A stretch of 64,000 nucleotides of DNA from Segetibacter koreensis DSM 18137 (GTDB lineage Bacteria > Bacteroidota > Bacteroidia > Chitinophagales > Chitinophagaceae), in contig NZ_KB893348.1 of NCBI RefSeq assembly GCF_000374045.1, positions 186,001 through 250,000 on the forward strand. Reading direction: 5' to 3'. Of the stretch, positions 36,588 through 45,675 are shown one piece after another. The stretch's first letter is position 1, and each line of letters opens with the position of its first letter. The notes beneath the pieces were generated by a model, which saw only the letters and a program-made list of their open reading frames with translations, searched no databases and was not told where the DNA came from. The position numbers were made by a program, and so were the translations under genes.

Positions 36588-36820
36588 AATTATCACAGTT
36601 CAAGCGCCTCTAACGAAAAATTGCTTTATATAAGATTGTTTGCTGTATGATATAAATTTTCTGCGATTGTATTTTGCTTTTTTGAAATTTAAAGATTTTA
36701 ACAGTTTACGCCTTTAACGATTGTTACTAATGCTGTATGAAAATTTTCCTTTTGTAATTGCTATATGATAAGGGAAGGATTTTGAAAAAAGCATGCTGCT
36801 TTATGCGTCATGCTTTTTTT
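36588..36820 (+). ncRNA. Candidate small RNA with operator-controlled promoter
   Basis: The proposed transcript begins just after a promoter-like element (36550-36581) and ends at a Rho-independent terminator made of AAAAAAGCATG at 36785-36795, a 13-base loop and CATGCTTTTTT at 36809-36819. Only tiny reading frames lie within. It is on the strand of batD but is terminated 250 bases before it. This is inference from sequence signals only. Confidence 0.3.
36785..36820 (+). terminator. Rho-independent terminator in the serS-batD gap
   Basis: An 11 bp stem of which six pairs are A:T, with a 13-base loop and a nine-T run. The A run on the left makes it usable in both directions. Confidence 0.7.
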
Positions 36821-37070
36821 TTGTTCATAAAACTTTTGATTGTATCCTTTTTAGACAGTAAAAAACCCGTCTTCTTTATTAAGCTCTTCATATCTGCCGC
36901 TCTACTGTTTCTATAATTTTTTAATTGATCCATAAAGTACAATGGGTTAAAATTTTCTGCGAATAACCGCGTTTAATTCTCTTCTGTTTTATATTCATTT
37001 TTTTAACTGTGACTTAACCGCTATTCATCTGTTAGGCTATTAGTAAATACTACATTTGCTATAATCCGTT

Positions 37071-38873
37071 ATGAAACTATTGAATAGATATATATTTTTA
37101 ATCGTTCTGCTGTTTTCTAAAGTGTCTTTTGCGCAATCTTTCATTACAAAGGTTTCTGCTACCACTATTGGTAAAAATGATGTTTTACAAATAGAATATG
37201 AAGCAAATGATGTAACAATGGAGCAATTTGTTCTACCTCACTTTAATAAGTGGACAGTTGTATCGGGGCCAAATTTGAGCAGCAGTACAATGAAGGCAGG
37301 AAAAGTTATAAAACAGCAAATCGTGTACTCAGTTATAGTAAAACCAAATGCTGTAGGGTCACTTATGGTGGCCGGAGCAACAGCACTAATTAATAATAAA
37401 CCTCAAAGAAGTAATCCGGTGGCTATACAGGTAAAAAGCGTAGCCCATATAACAGGAAGCCAACTGCCTGCGCAGGCTCGGTCACGCTCTCTTTTTGACC
37501 CGTTTACATTGGAAGATGAAGTTCCTGCCACTCAATATTTAAAGAAAGGCGAAAAGGCTATTGATAAAATAAAAAATAATATTGTAATAAGGCTTGAGGT
37601 AAATAAGCGTAGTTGCTATGTAGGCGAACCGATATTGGCTACTTATAAGTTATGTACAAGATTAAGATCTAAATCAAAGGTAATTAAGCAACCTCAGTTT
37701 AACGGCTGTACCGTAGTGGAACTGACGGGTGAAGACCAGGACCAGCATGTTGAAAAAATAAATGGAGTTCCCTACAACGTCTTTGTTATAAGAAAAGTAC
37801 AGCTAATGCCTCTTGAGGCGGGTAAGCTCGTTCTACCCCAGACAAGTGTGGAAAACAGGGTGTCTTTTTATAATGCTGACAAAATAAGCTATAGAGACTT
37901 GTATTATGAACCACCCCAAGTACCGGTGGAAGAACAATTAGTAACATTGCAAAATAAACCGGAAACAATTGAAGTGAAAAGTCTGCCTGCAATTCCGTCT
38001 GTTAGTAATACTGACTTTAGCGGCGCTATCGGCAACTTTGATGCGGCAATTGCAATTAAAGAAAATAACATAACAACAAATACTACAAATCATCTGCTTT
38101 TTGTAATAGAAGGTGAAGGTAATATACAGCAGGTAAAAGCACCGGTAATAAAATGGCCTAATGGCATTGAGGTTTTTGAAACAACTGAACAAACCGATGA
38201 AGATAAGTCAGGCTTTCCGGCCAAATTCAAAAAAACGTTTTCATTTCCTTTTATTGCAAATAACAAAGGAACTTACACATTTCCTCCTGTACAATTTACC
38301 TATTTTGATCCTAATGCCAATCGGTACGTTACGAAGGCTACCCGTGCATTTACACTTCCTGTTAAATGGGGAAAAAAGACGTTTTTTCAGTCTTCCAACG
38401 CTTCAAACGACACTTGGGGCTTCAAGGAGCGGTTATATATATTATTAGGTGGAGGCCTCGTGGCTGTGCTGATAGGTCTTATATGGTTTAATGGAAAACA
38501 AAAACCCCGTACCCAAGCTGCGCCTCCGCCTATTATTACGCAAGAAGAAAAGCGGGAAGAAAATGTAAAACATGATTCTTCTGAATTTTTATTTGCCATA
38601 AGGGCATTGCAGCCTGATAATGACAGTTCTTTCTTTTATAAACAATTAAGCAAAAACTTGTGCTCTTATATCAATAGCAAGTTCGGTATTGAGATTGAGC
38701 AGTTGCCACTCTATATAGAACAGCATCCGGAACTTGCGGCCCCTCTGCAACAAATGCAGGAATTAAGTGACGATTGTAGTTTGGGTATGTATACTCCCGT
38801 CTTTACAATTGAACAGGCAATGCAACACCGGTTAGAGGCAATAGAGGTTTTGAACAAGCTTGAAAACCTGTAA
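37071..38873 (+). CDS. batD: BatD family membrane protein
   Basis: A 600 aa protein with a signal peptide (about 1-21, ending SFAQ), a large beta-rich periplasmic region with several Ig-like units, a membrane helix at about 465-483 and a cytoplasmic C-terminal helical domain. The opening FITKVSATTIGKNDVLQIEYEAND and the SNPVAIQVK segment match BatD. In many Bacteroidota batD lies with batA, batB, batC and moxR; here it is 7.6 kb from batB/batC with unrelated genes between. It is expected to act with them in the inner membrane. Confidence 0.87.
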   Translation: MKLLNRYIFLIVLLFSKVSFAQSFITKVSATTIGKNDVLQIEYEANDVTMEQFVLPHFNKWTVVSGPNLSSSTMKAGKVIKQQIVYSVIVKPNAVGSLMVAGATALINNKPQRSNPVAIQVKSVAHITGSQLPAQARSRSLFDPFTLEDEVPATQYLKKGEKAIDKIKNNIVIRLEVNKRSCYVGEPILATYKLCTRLRSKSKVIKQPQFNGCTVVELTGEDQDQHVEKINGVPYNVFVIRKVQLMPLEAGKLVLPQTSVENRVSFYNADKISYRDLYYEPPQVPVEEQLVTLQNKPETIEVKSLPAIPSVSNTDFSGAIGNFDAAIAIKENNITTNTTNHLLFVIEGEGNIQQVKAPVIKWPNGIEVFETTEQTDEDKSGFPAKFKKTFSFPFIANNKGTYTFPPVQFTYFDPNANRYVTKATRAFTLPVKWGKKTFFQSSNASNDTWGFKERLYILLGGGLVAVLIGLIWFNGKQKPRTQAAPPPIITQEEKREENVKHDSSEFLFAIRALQPDNDSSFFYKQLSKNLCSYINSKFGIEIEQLPLYIEQHPELAAPLQQMQELSDDCSLGMYTPVFTIEQAMQHRLEAIEVLNKLENL

Positions 38874-38945
38874 GAAGCATAAAGAAGGGTGACTTTGGAT
38901 CAGGAGGAGAATCGATGCGAAACGAAACATTTGAAACCTTTGCAA

Positions 38946-39656
38946 TTACTCGGTATATTTATAACCAACTCCTCTAACCGAATGAAAAAATACAGGATTG
39001 CGGCTGTCTTTCTCGAAGTACTTTCTAAAGTTTAGAATAAAATTGTCAATAGTGCGTGTAGTAGGAAATACATTATATCCCCATACTGATTGTAATATTT
39101 TTTCACGGGTCACCACATCATTCCTGTTTTCTATCAACAGTTTCAGCAGCATTGCTTCTTTTTTGCTTAATTCAATCGTTTTGTTATTCCACGTAGTGGC
39201 GACTTGCGCTTTAAAATCAACCTTATTATTTCCAAACTCATAGGTGTCACCTATTGTTTCCTTATCATTTAGCTTCTTATTCTTTAAAATTAGTTTGTCA
39301 ACCCGCAATAAAAGCTCTTCTAAATTAAAAGGCTTCACCATGTAGTCATCCGCGCCCTTTTTTAGGCCCAGCACCCGGTCTGCGCTCGAGTTTTTAGCAC
39401 TTAGTATAAGAATAGGTACTTCGTTGTTTTGTATGCGTATCGTTTCTGTTACAGCCACACCATCCATCTGAGGCAACATAACGTCCATTATTATCAAATC
39501 AAAATATTCATCTTTTACAGCCTTTAAAGCTTCATTACCATCGTAGGCAGAGGTAATTTCATAACCCTCCAATTCCAGGTTCAGTTTCAATGCATCATGC
39601 AGGTTTTCTTCATCTTCAACCAACAAAATGTTGGCTTTGCTTTGCTCCCTTATCAT
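38946..39656 (-). CDS. OmpR/PhoB family response regulator
   Basis: A 236 aa transcription factor with an N-terminal receiver domain (acidic pocket EDE at about 14-16, phospho-acceptor Asp58 in MDVMLPQMDG, Lys108 in MVKPF) and a C-terminal winged-helix DNA-binding domain (ending VRGVGYKY). It starts eight bases after the kinase gene stop, so the pair is co-transcribed. It resembles the RprY type of Bacteroidota regulators. The regulon cannot be told. Confidence 0.95.
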   Translation of the reverse strand: MIREQSKANILLVEDEENLHDALKLNLELEGYEITSAYDGNEALKAVKDEYFDLIIMDVMLPQMDGVAVTETIRIQNNEVPILILSAKNSSADRVLGLKKGADDYMVKPFNLEELLLRVDKLILKNKKLNDKETIGDTYEFGNNKVDFKAQVATTWNNKTIELSKKEAMLLKLLIENRNDVVTREKILQSVWGYNVFPTTRTIDNFILNFRKYFEKDSRNPVFFHSVRGVGYKYTE

Positions 39657-39664
39657 ACTATTTG

Positions 39665-40633
39665 TTATACATTAAAGGTAACGGTAAATACAGAACCGTT
39701 ACTATCATTATTTTCGACAGTTATTTCAGCATTATGATCTTTTGCAATCTGCTTACACAAATATAAACCAAGTCCTGTTCCTTTTGCTGTTCGTGTAGCC
39801 TCATTGCCAACCCGATAAAATTTGTCGAAAATTTTACTTCTTTCTTCTTCTGCAATTCCGGGCCCTTCATCTTTTACCCTGAAATGTATTCCTCTTTTAT
39901 CTTTATGTAAACTGATAGCAACGGCAGCATTTTTGGGAGAATATTTAAGCGCATTTTCTATGAGATTACTCATCATCATTTCTAAAAGCAGCTCTTCTCC
40001 TGCAACGAATAAATTTTCATCGAACGTTGCTGAAATATTCCGCGCGGAATTTCTGACACTAAAATCTGTATAAACCCTTTTTGCCAGTTCACTTATATTC
40101 ACCTCATTTTTAGAAATTTTATACTCACCTGCATCAAGCTGTGAAGCAAGTAAAATATTATTGCACAAAGAGTTTAACCGGTTAACCTCCTGCAGGGTTA
40201 TACCGATTAACTTTTGCTGCTGTTGTTCTTCAAACCTTCTTTTTTGCAAGGTTTCAAGATTTAGGCGTGCAACTGCAATAGGAGTTTTTAATTCGTGAGT
40301 AACCGCCATCATGAAATTTTGCTGCTGATGCGATAAAGTTAGCTGTCGACGGGTGGCCCGGTACACAAAAACTGCTCCTAGTAATATCAGGGCTAAAAAA
40401 GTGATTCCTTCTCCAACATATTGAGAAGTTTTTCTTTTTTTCTCATCAAGGATAGCGGTTGCTTTATTATAATAATTTCTTTCATCGTGCCTCAACTCAC
40501 TCAGCAGGAGATCGGACATTTTAGTATTTTGCTGTTGTAGGGAAATAAACCACCAAACCAACGCTGCAACAATATACGTTAGCAGAAACCAGTAAACAAC
40601 AATGATAAGTTTAATTCTTTTTGTTTTTAACAT
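39665..40633 (-). CDS. Sensor histidine kinase
   Basis: The 322 aa kinase has two membrane helices (about 9-30 and 75-92) around a short periplasmic loop, then HisKA with His113 in THELKTP, and an HATPase domain with N, G1 (DEGPGIA) and G2 (GTGLGLYL) boxes. It resembles the RprX type. The small sensory loop suggests detection within the membrane or through a partner. It is followed by its response regulator and preceded, 69 bases upstream, by gldH on the same strand. Confidence 0.95.
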   Translation of the reverse strand: MLKTKRIKLIIVVYWFLLTYIVAALVWWFISLQQQNTKMSDLLLSELRHDERNYYNKATAILDEKKRKTSQYVGEGITFLALILLGAVFVYRATRRQLTLSHQQQNFMMAVTHELKTPIAVARLNLETLQKRRFEEQQQQKLIGITLQEVNRLNSLCNNILLASQLDAGEYKISKNEVNISELAKRVYTDFSVRNSARNISATFDENLFVAGEELLLEMMMSNLIENALKYSPKNAAVAISLHKDKRGIHFRVKDEGPGIAEEERSKIFDKFYRVGNEATRTAKGTGLGLYLCKQIAKDHNAEITVENNDSNGSVFTVTFNV

Positions 40634-40702
40634 ACAAGCTCACAAGTGGAAGTTACGATCGTGTTTCGAAAAAGGTTCATACTATCATATTTGTGAAGTT
40701 AT

Positions 40703-41161
40703 CTATTTTACCTTTTCGACCCTTATACCAACATTCATTATATGTTCCAAAGGATCTTCCCGCATATCCTGCTGTAGTATGAATGTGTATTTACCTCTCT
40801 TTAAAGGAGCAGGCTTGTCATTGAAAGGAATCCGATGTTCAAAAACATCATCCATTCCGCTGCCCAGCCACCCTTGTTTATTATTGCCTAAAATAAATTC
40901 ACGCCTTATAGTATCCACAGTTGCGGGACCTTTTACAACTAGCTTAACCCAGATGTTATTATAATTGTATGCGTCTTCATGCCTTAATACCAGTAAAATT
41001 TTATATAGTGAAGTAGTGTCTTGTATTTCGAAAGTAAAAGAAGGTCTCTCCGCACTTTTCCAATTATGAGTTTTAAAAGCAGTTGTTTTTTCAAAGATAT
41101 CAATTGTCTGGCACGACGCTAAACCGACTATCAGTAGTAATACAAATAAGTACTTGTTCAA
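40703..41161 (-). CDS. gldH: Gliding motility lipoprotein GldH
   Basis: A 152 aa lipoprotein (signal ending GLASC, Cys17). The body has the GldH pattern: YKILLVLRHEDAYNYNNIWVKL, a GKGWLGSGM-like NNKQGWLGSGMDD segment, and the RGKYTFILQQDMREDPLEHIMNVGIRVEK end. GldH is needed for gliding in Flavobacterium and is widespread in Bacteroidota. It may be transcribed with the downstream two-component pair. Whether this organism glides cannot be told from the window. Confidence 0.9.
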   Translation of the reverse strand: MNKYLFVLLLIVGLASCQTIDIFEKTTAFKTHNWKSAERPSFTFEIQDTTSLYKILLVLRHEDAYNYNNIWVKLVVKGPATVDTIRREFILGNNKQGWLGSGMDDVFEHRIPFNDKPAPLKRGKYTFILQQDMREDPLEHIMNVGIRVEKVK

Positions 41162-41348
41162 ATATTTATTTTTTACAAAGATAAAAGGCCAATCGGTATA
41201 CCAAGATAGAAGTTTTTGTGGTTAAAAGAACCAAAACTCCCTTATTCGTATATTGTTATTTCTAATATTTATACACCAATTCTCTTTTTCTCAATTCGCT
41301 TTAACAAAGCTTAGCCGAATAATTATACGTTTTTTGGCTTGATACTTG

Positions 41349-41356
41349 TACTTTTG
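41349..41356 (+). promoter_or_regulatory. Candidate -7 element for the desaturase gene
   Basis: TACTTTTG, 30 bases upstream of the ATG, matches the Bacteroidota TAnnTTTG consensus and is the same octamer as in the OmpA-like promoter. No well-placed TTG -33 element is present, so the support is partial. Confidence 0.35.
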
Positions 41357-41385
41357 CAACTTAAATTATTTTTAAATTAGTTGTA

Positions 41386-42132
41386 ATGTTTGCTATTCTT
41401 ATTTTCTTCTTTGCTCACTGGTTTTTGTCATTGTTTTTTCACACGTTTTTTCTTCACCGGTATGCCTCTCATCAAATGTATACTACAAGCAAGACGTGGG
41501 AAAAAGTTTTTTATTTCCTAACCTGGTTTACGCAAGGTTCTTCATTTCTTGTACCCCGCGCTTATGGTGTAATGCACAGAATGCATCATGAGTATAGCGA
41601 CACAGAAAAAGATCCTCACTCTCCTCATTTTTTCAATGATGTGGTGCAGATGATGTTGCATACAGCAAAAATTTACCAGGCATTTCTGACTAAGGAGAGA
41701 TTGCCTGAAGAACAGTTTACAAGGGAATATTTGCCTATATGGGATAAATTGGACAGGATTGGATATAGCTGGATTACAAGATTAATTTTTGCAGCTGGTT
41801 ACATAGCTTTTTATGTAGCTTTTGCTCCTTCATATTGGTGGTTTTTGTTGCTTCCGTTCCACTTTTTAATGGGCCCTATTCAAGGCGCTATTGTAAACTG
41901 GTTTGGTCATAAACTGGGTTACCAGAATTTTAATAATGGTGATCACTCCAGAAACTCAACTCCATGGGGTATTTTTCTTATGGGGGAATTGTTTCAAAAC
42001 AATCACCACTATGCCAAAGACAGTGCAAATTTTGCTAAGAAGTGGTTTGAGTTCGATGTTACTTATGTAATAATGAGAGGCATGCATGCACTACGTATCA
42101 TCAGGTTAAAGCCTGTTGCCATTAGAAGATAA
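41386..42132 (+). CDS. Membrane fatty acid desaturase (acyl-CoA desaturase family)
   Basis: A 248 aa membrane protein with the three histidine boxes of the stearoyl-CoA desaturase family: HRYASH (24-29), HRMHH (64-68, followed by EYSDTEKDPHSP) and NNHHYAKDSANF near the C-terminus. Hydrophobic segments at the N-terminus and at about 125-160 would form the membrane hairpins. It is shorter than animal enzymes (about 330 aa and more), mainly at both ends, but has every box. It probably introduces a cis double bond into membrane lipid acyl chains. Confidence 0.9.
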   Translation: MFAILIFFFAHWFLSLFFHTFFLHRYASHQMYTTSKTWEKVFYFLTWFTQGSSFLVPRAYGVMHRMHHEYSDTEKDPHSPHFFNDVVQMMLHTAKIYQAFLTKERLPEEQFTREYLPIWDKLDRIGYSWITRLIFAAGYIAFYVAFAPSYWWFLLLPFHFLMGPIQGAIVNWFGHKLGYQNFNNGDHSRNSTPWGIFLMGELFQNNHHYAKDSANFAKKWFEFDVTYVIMRGMHALRIIRLKPVAIRR

Positions 42133-42438
42133 TTTCTTCAATAAATACTATTTTATTTCCTGTTTTCAATTAACTTAACTGTAACTTGAAAACAGGATTT
42201 TTTTTATAATCAACGTTTGAAAGACAGTAATTCTTACGAATATTTATCAGTTTTGTAATAAAAGTTAGACGTTGGCACTAGGTGCGATGAAAGTTCTGAT
42301 AGGCCTATGAAACAACATTAAAATAAAATTAGTATACCACGTTCGCGGAGAATAATACAAGCTGTTAAACAATCATGTTTATAAAAAGTTTTTATTAATC
42401 GACGTAAACAAAATTTGGTTACTATCTTCATTTTCTGA
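42133..42438. other. 306 bp intergenic region after the desaturase
   Basis: It starts with a strong terminator at 42158-42205. The rest is AT-rich spacer before the SDR gene, with no reading frame or clear RNA. Confidence 0.55.
42158..42205 (+). terminator. Rho-independent terminator after the desaturase
   Basis: A perfect 12 bp stem (TCCTGTTTTCAA at 42158-42169 with TTGAAAACAGGA at 42186-42197), 16-base loop, then eight or more T. Confidence 0.85.
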
Positions 42439-43500
42439 ATGAGTGAAAGTGAAAAATATCAATATAAAAATCCTGGCTCCTCTAATACTCCCGGTGTTAA
42501 AGACAGTGGATGCGTTTTCGTAACAGGGGCAACAGGATTGGTAGGCTCTCATCTTATTGATGAATTAACGACAAAAGGCAAATCTGTAAAAGCTTTATAC
42601 AGAAGTCAAATGCCAGGTATAAGAAATAAAGACACGGTTGAATGGATAAAAGGTGACATTCTTGATATTGTTTTTCTCGAAGAAGCATTACAAAATGTTC
42701 ATCAGGTATATCATTGTGCTGGTATTGTTTCATATGATCCGCGGCAGAAACCCCAGATGTTTGCAACAAACGTAGAAGGTACTGCTAATGTTGTTAATGC
42801 ATCCATTTATGCAGGGGTAAAAAAATTATGTTTTGTTAGTTCAGTGGCAGCTTTGGGGCAAAAAAGAAAAGGTGAGGAAATAGATGAAACTATGGGTTGG
42901 AGCGAAGAAACGCATAACAGCAATTACGGCAGAAGTAAATACCTAGCAGAGATGGAGGTTTGGCGGGGCATTGGTGAAGGGCTAAATGCAGTAATTGTAA
43001 ATCCTGCAATTATATTAGGTGCAGGAGATTGGAATGAAGGATCTACAAAAATATTTAAAACGGCATTTGAAGAATTTCCATGGTATTCACAGGGCAAAAC
43101 AGGCTTTGTAGATGTAAATGATGTTGTACGAATAATGGTACAATTAATGGAAAGCAATATAGGTGCTGAGCGCTTTATTATAAGTGCTGAAAACAGGAAA
43201 TACAGAGATATTTTTACTGCCATTGCAAATGCTTTTGGCAAGGCACCTCCTTATAAAAAAGTTACTCCTTTTATTGCATCCTTGATATGGCGCCTTGAAG
43301 TGTTGAAATCAATGTTTACAAATGAAGGTAGTTTATTAACAAAGGAAACTGCGCAGTCAGCACAAGCTGTAGTAAGCTATAATAACAACAAACTAAGAAA
43401 TAACCTTCCCTTTTTTGAGTACACACCTTTAGAGGAAACAATTAAACGTGTTTGCAAAGAGTTGCAGGAAAAAAATTTTCCTCAAACGGTTTCTGGCTAA
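42439..43500 (+). CDS. NAD-dependent epimerase/dehydratase (extended SDR)
   Basis: A 353 aa protein with the Rossmann glycine motif TGATGLVGSHL (29-39) and the extended-SDR catalytic set Ser134/135 (FVSSVAA), Tyr163 and Lys167 (NYGRSK). A 24-residue N-terminal extension precedes the Rossmann fold. It most resembles the 3-beta-hydroxysteroid dehydrogenase/dihydroflavonol reductase-like group rather than nucleotide-sugar epimerases, but the substrate is not determined. It is convergent with lpxD. Confidence 0.87.
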   Translation: MSESEKYQYKNPGSSNTPGVKDSGCVFVTGATGLVGSHLIDELTTKGKSVKALYRSQMPGIRNKDTVEWIKGDILDIVFLEEALQNVHQVYHCAGIVSYDPRQKPQMFATNVEGTANVVNASIYAGVKKLCFVSSVAALGQKRKGEEIDETMGWSEETHNSNYGRSKYLAEMEVWRGIGEGLNAVIVNPAIILGAGDWNEGSTKIFKTAFEEFPWYSQGKTGFVDVNDVVRIMVQLMESNIGAERFIISAENRKYRDIFTAIANAFGKAPPYKKVTPFIASLIWRLEVLKSMFTNEGSLLTKETAQSAQAVVSYNNNKLRNNLPFFEYTPLEETIKRVCKELQEKNFPQTVSG

Positions 43501-43596
43501 CCTGCTTTTTACGACAAATGATTGAGATTAAGGATAAGGAGGCGATAAAAATAATGCAGGTTTTTTAGGAACATTTTTAAATAACTTCTCTCATAT

Positions 43597-44547
43597 TTAT
43601 TTTGTCTCCATCACTTTCTTCCATAACTCCGGTATACGTTTTATCCATATAAGTTCCTTCTTTTTGGTAAGAGCATCTTCAGAAGGAGAGCCCCAATAAA
43701 CTTTACCTTCTTCCAGGTCTTTGCCAACACCGCTCTGAGCAAGAACGGTAACATTATTTGCTATAGTTAATGTTTTACTAACTCCAACCTGTCCCCATAA
43801 TGTGACCCCATCTTTCAATGTTGTTCCACCGGCAATAGCAACCTGGGCAGCAAACAAACAGTTTTTGCCAATTACCACATCATGACCGATATGAACCATA
43901 TTATCCATTTTTGTCCCTGCGCCTATTCTTGTTTCGGCAGTTACTCCACGATCTATAGTGCAACCTGCTCCTATCTCCACAAAATCCTCTATTATAACAT
44001 TTCCGCAACTTTGCATTCTCTTATACCAGGTGCCACGACTCTTTTTTGTGTTATAATAAAAGGCATCACTACCTACAACAGTTCCGGCTTGTATAACAAC
44101 ATTATTACCTATAGTTGTATAATCAAGCACAGTAACATTTGGATGTATTATGCAGTCTTTTCCTATAGTAACATGGTTACCTATAAATGCATTTGGCATA
44201 ATGACAGAACCTTCTCCTATAGTTGCAGAATCACTTATACACATGCGGGAGGGAGTGAAGGGTCGGAAGTGGTTTACAATTTTTAAATATGCTTCAAAAG
44301 GTTCATTTACAATTAGTAGTGCCTTGCCTTCAGGTATAGCAACTTTTGTTGTATTAATAATAATAAATGTAGCTGCACTATTTAAACATTTATCATAGTA
44401 TTTTGGATGGTCAACAAAGCAAAGGTCTCCACTTTCAACACGATGTATCTCATTAATTCCGGTAGCTGATGCTGCAGTATTTCCCAGTACTTGAGCACCT
44501 ATTAATTCAGCCATCCACACTATAGAAACAGGAGAAGGAAATTTCAT
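43597..44547 (-). CDS. lpxD: LpxD-type UDP-3-O-acylglucosamine N-acyltransferase
   Basis: The 316 aa protein has an N-terminal LpxD-like domain (about 1-100) and then a left-handed beta-helix of hexapeptide repeats (about 105-285) with IGEGSVIMPNAFIGNHVTIG and MVHIGHDVVIGKNCLFAAQVAIAGG, the latter carrying the catalytic His equivalent. It would add the N-linked acyl chain in lipid A synthesis. It is a little shorter than typical LpxD (about 340). Bacteroidota can carry two LpxD-like genes, so this could be the paralogue. No other lpx gene is nearby. Confidence 0.85.
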   Translation of the reverse strand: MKFPSPVSIVWMAELIGAQVLGNTAASATGINEIHRVESGDLCFVDHPKYYDKCLNSAATFIIINTTKVAIPEGKALLIVNEPFEAYLKIVNHFRPFTPSRMCISDSATIGEGSVIMPNAFIGNHVTIGKDCIIHPNVTVLDYTTIGNNVVIQAGTVVGSDAFYYNTKKSRGTWYKRMQSCGNVIIEDFVEIGAGCTIDRGVTAETRIGAGTKMDNMVHIGHDVVIGKNCLFAAQVAIAGGTTLKDGVTLWGQVGVSKTLTIANNVTVLAQSGVGKDLEEGKVYWGSPSEDALTKKKELIWIKRIPELWKKVMETK

Positions 44548-44867
44548 ATTTAAATGATTTTGGTAAAGATAATATTGATGCGTTGCTAATCTTTTTTAAT
44601 AAATGCAATTATCACAGAGCCATCTCTATTAATAACAAAGTTCATAAAGAAACATTTTTATTATGAACAATAAAAAGATTACAAACAAGCAGAAATAAGA
44701 AGGATGAGAAATGGAAATAATAGCCGGAGCATATTATTTTATATGGTGCTTATGATTTTATTGTGATTGATGTCTTCAATGCAAATCAAGCTCTTTCATA
44801 TCATATAGATTTAGTAGTCTTATTAACAGAAAAATTAAAAATGTGTATAAAATTTTTAAAGAAATTT

Positions 44868-44898
44868 TTTGCATTAGGCAAAACAATTTTTAATATTG
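44868..44898 (+). promoter_or_regulatory. Candidate promoter for the leader of the pseudouridine synthase
   Basis: TTTG at 44868-44871, a 19-base spacer and TAATATTG at 44891-44898 (one mismatch to TAnnTTTG). The dyad AAGGAAAT-TT-ATTTCCTT at 44902-44919 lies at the expected transcription start. Confidence 0.45.
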
Positions 44899-44946
44899 TG
44901 TAAGGAAATTTATTTCCTTGTACTTACTAACCCATTCATATAGCAA

Positions 44947-44973
44947 AGCCTGGTTTTTAACCGGGCTTTTTTT
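44947..44973 (+). terminator. Terminator abutting the start codon of the pseudouridine synthase
   Basis: A 9 bp stem (AGCCTGGTT at 44947-44955 with AACCGGGCT at 44959-44967, one G:T pair), a 3-base loop, and seven T at 44967-44973. The T run ends directly at the ATG at 44974. Confidence 0.75.
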
Positions 44974-45564
44974 ATGTTTATGCACCGCTACTTTATCATT
45001 TATAAACCTTACCATGTTCTTACACAGTTCTCGTCAGAGGATCGTAAAACTACATTGAAAGAGCACTTTAATGTTCCCAAAGATGTGTACCCTGTTGGCC
45101 GGTTAGATTATGACAGTGAGGGCTTGCTGATACTTACTAATGATGCCTCACTTAATCATCGATTACTAAATCCACAATACAAGCATGAGCGTGAATATTG
45201 GGTGCAGGTTGAGGGATCTATAACTAAACAAGCGATTGATGATTTGAGAAAAGGTGTAGTCATTTCAATAGATGGAAAACAACATAAAACGTTGCCCTGC
45301 AAAGCCTATTCATTTACTGAGCCTCCAACTGTTTTTGAAAGACATCCACCTATACGCTTTAGGAAAAATATACCTGTAAGTTGGATTAGTCTTACACTTA
45401 TCGAAGGTAAGAACAGGCAGGTAAGAAGGATGACGGCTAAAGTTGGATTTCCTACATTGAGATTAATAAGATACAGGATACAAAAACTGACATTGGCGGA
45501 TATGCGACCAGGTGAAATGAAAGAACTGACTAAAGAGGAAATTTACGAGGCATTGTTTACATAA
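44974..45564 (+). CDS. rluE: 23S rRNA pseudouridine synthase (RluE-like)
   Basis: A 196 aa RsuA/RluB/RluE family enzyme that makes pseudouridine in rRNA. The catalytic Asp is in GRLDYDSEGLLILTND (about 43-58), the opening IIYKPYHVLTQFS matches the family, and the GKNRQVRRM segment near 145 is a signature. The short length without an S4 domain fits RluE rather than RluB. The start is ATG 44974 or 44980. Both lie immediately after a terminator, leaving no room for a ribosome site outside the hairpin. Confidence 0.9.
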   Translation: MFMHRYFIIYKPYHVLTQFSSEDRKTTLKEHFNVPKDVYPVGRLDYDSEGLLILTNDASLNHRLLNPQYKHEREYWVQVEGSITKQAIDDLRKGVVISIDGKQHKTLPCKAYSFTEPPTVFERHPPIRFRKNIPVSWISLTLIEGKNRQVRRMTAKVGFPTLRLIRYRIQKLTLADMRPGEMKELTKEEIYEALFT

Positions 45565-45675
45565 TTCATCTTTATGGAGTAATAAATTCAGTAATGAATA
45601 TTATAAGAATATTGCAACATTAAGAAGAAAGTTTTAGGACAAAACTTACAAAAAAACTAAAGGGGTTATCTTTCT

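Larger units (their letters stand above)
36404..37070. other. 667 bp intergenic region between serS and batD
   Basis: The longest gap in the window. It has a perfect operator-like inverted repeat at 36541-36560, a promoter-like pair overlapping it, and a strong hairpin with T run at 36785-36820. The decamer TGCTGTATGA occurs at both 36641-36650 and 36731-36740. No open reading frame longer than about a dozen codons looks translated. The part from 36821 to 37070 shows no clear structure. Confidence 0.6.
44548..44973. other. 426 bp intergenic region before the pseudouridine synthase
   Basis: AT-rich spacer with, at its right end, a promoter-like element (44868-44898), an 18-base dyad (44902-44919) and a terminator (44947-44973). 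Nothing is seen in 44548-44860. Confidence 0.55.

Noticed and set aside
42270-42300. Possible further copy of the dispersed motif (GGTGCGATGAAAGTT)
   Set aside because: Only a short core is shared and the key GACRCAAC part is missing.
43882-44398. Overlapping plus-strand frames of 134 and 82 codons
   Set aside because: Antisense to the hexapeptide repeats of LpxD; their periodic wording simply mirrors those repeats.
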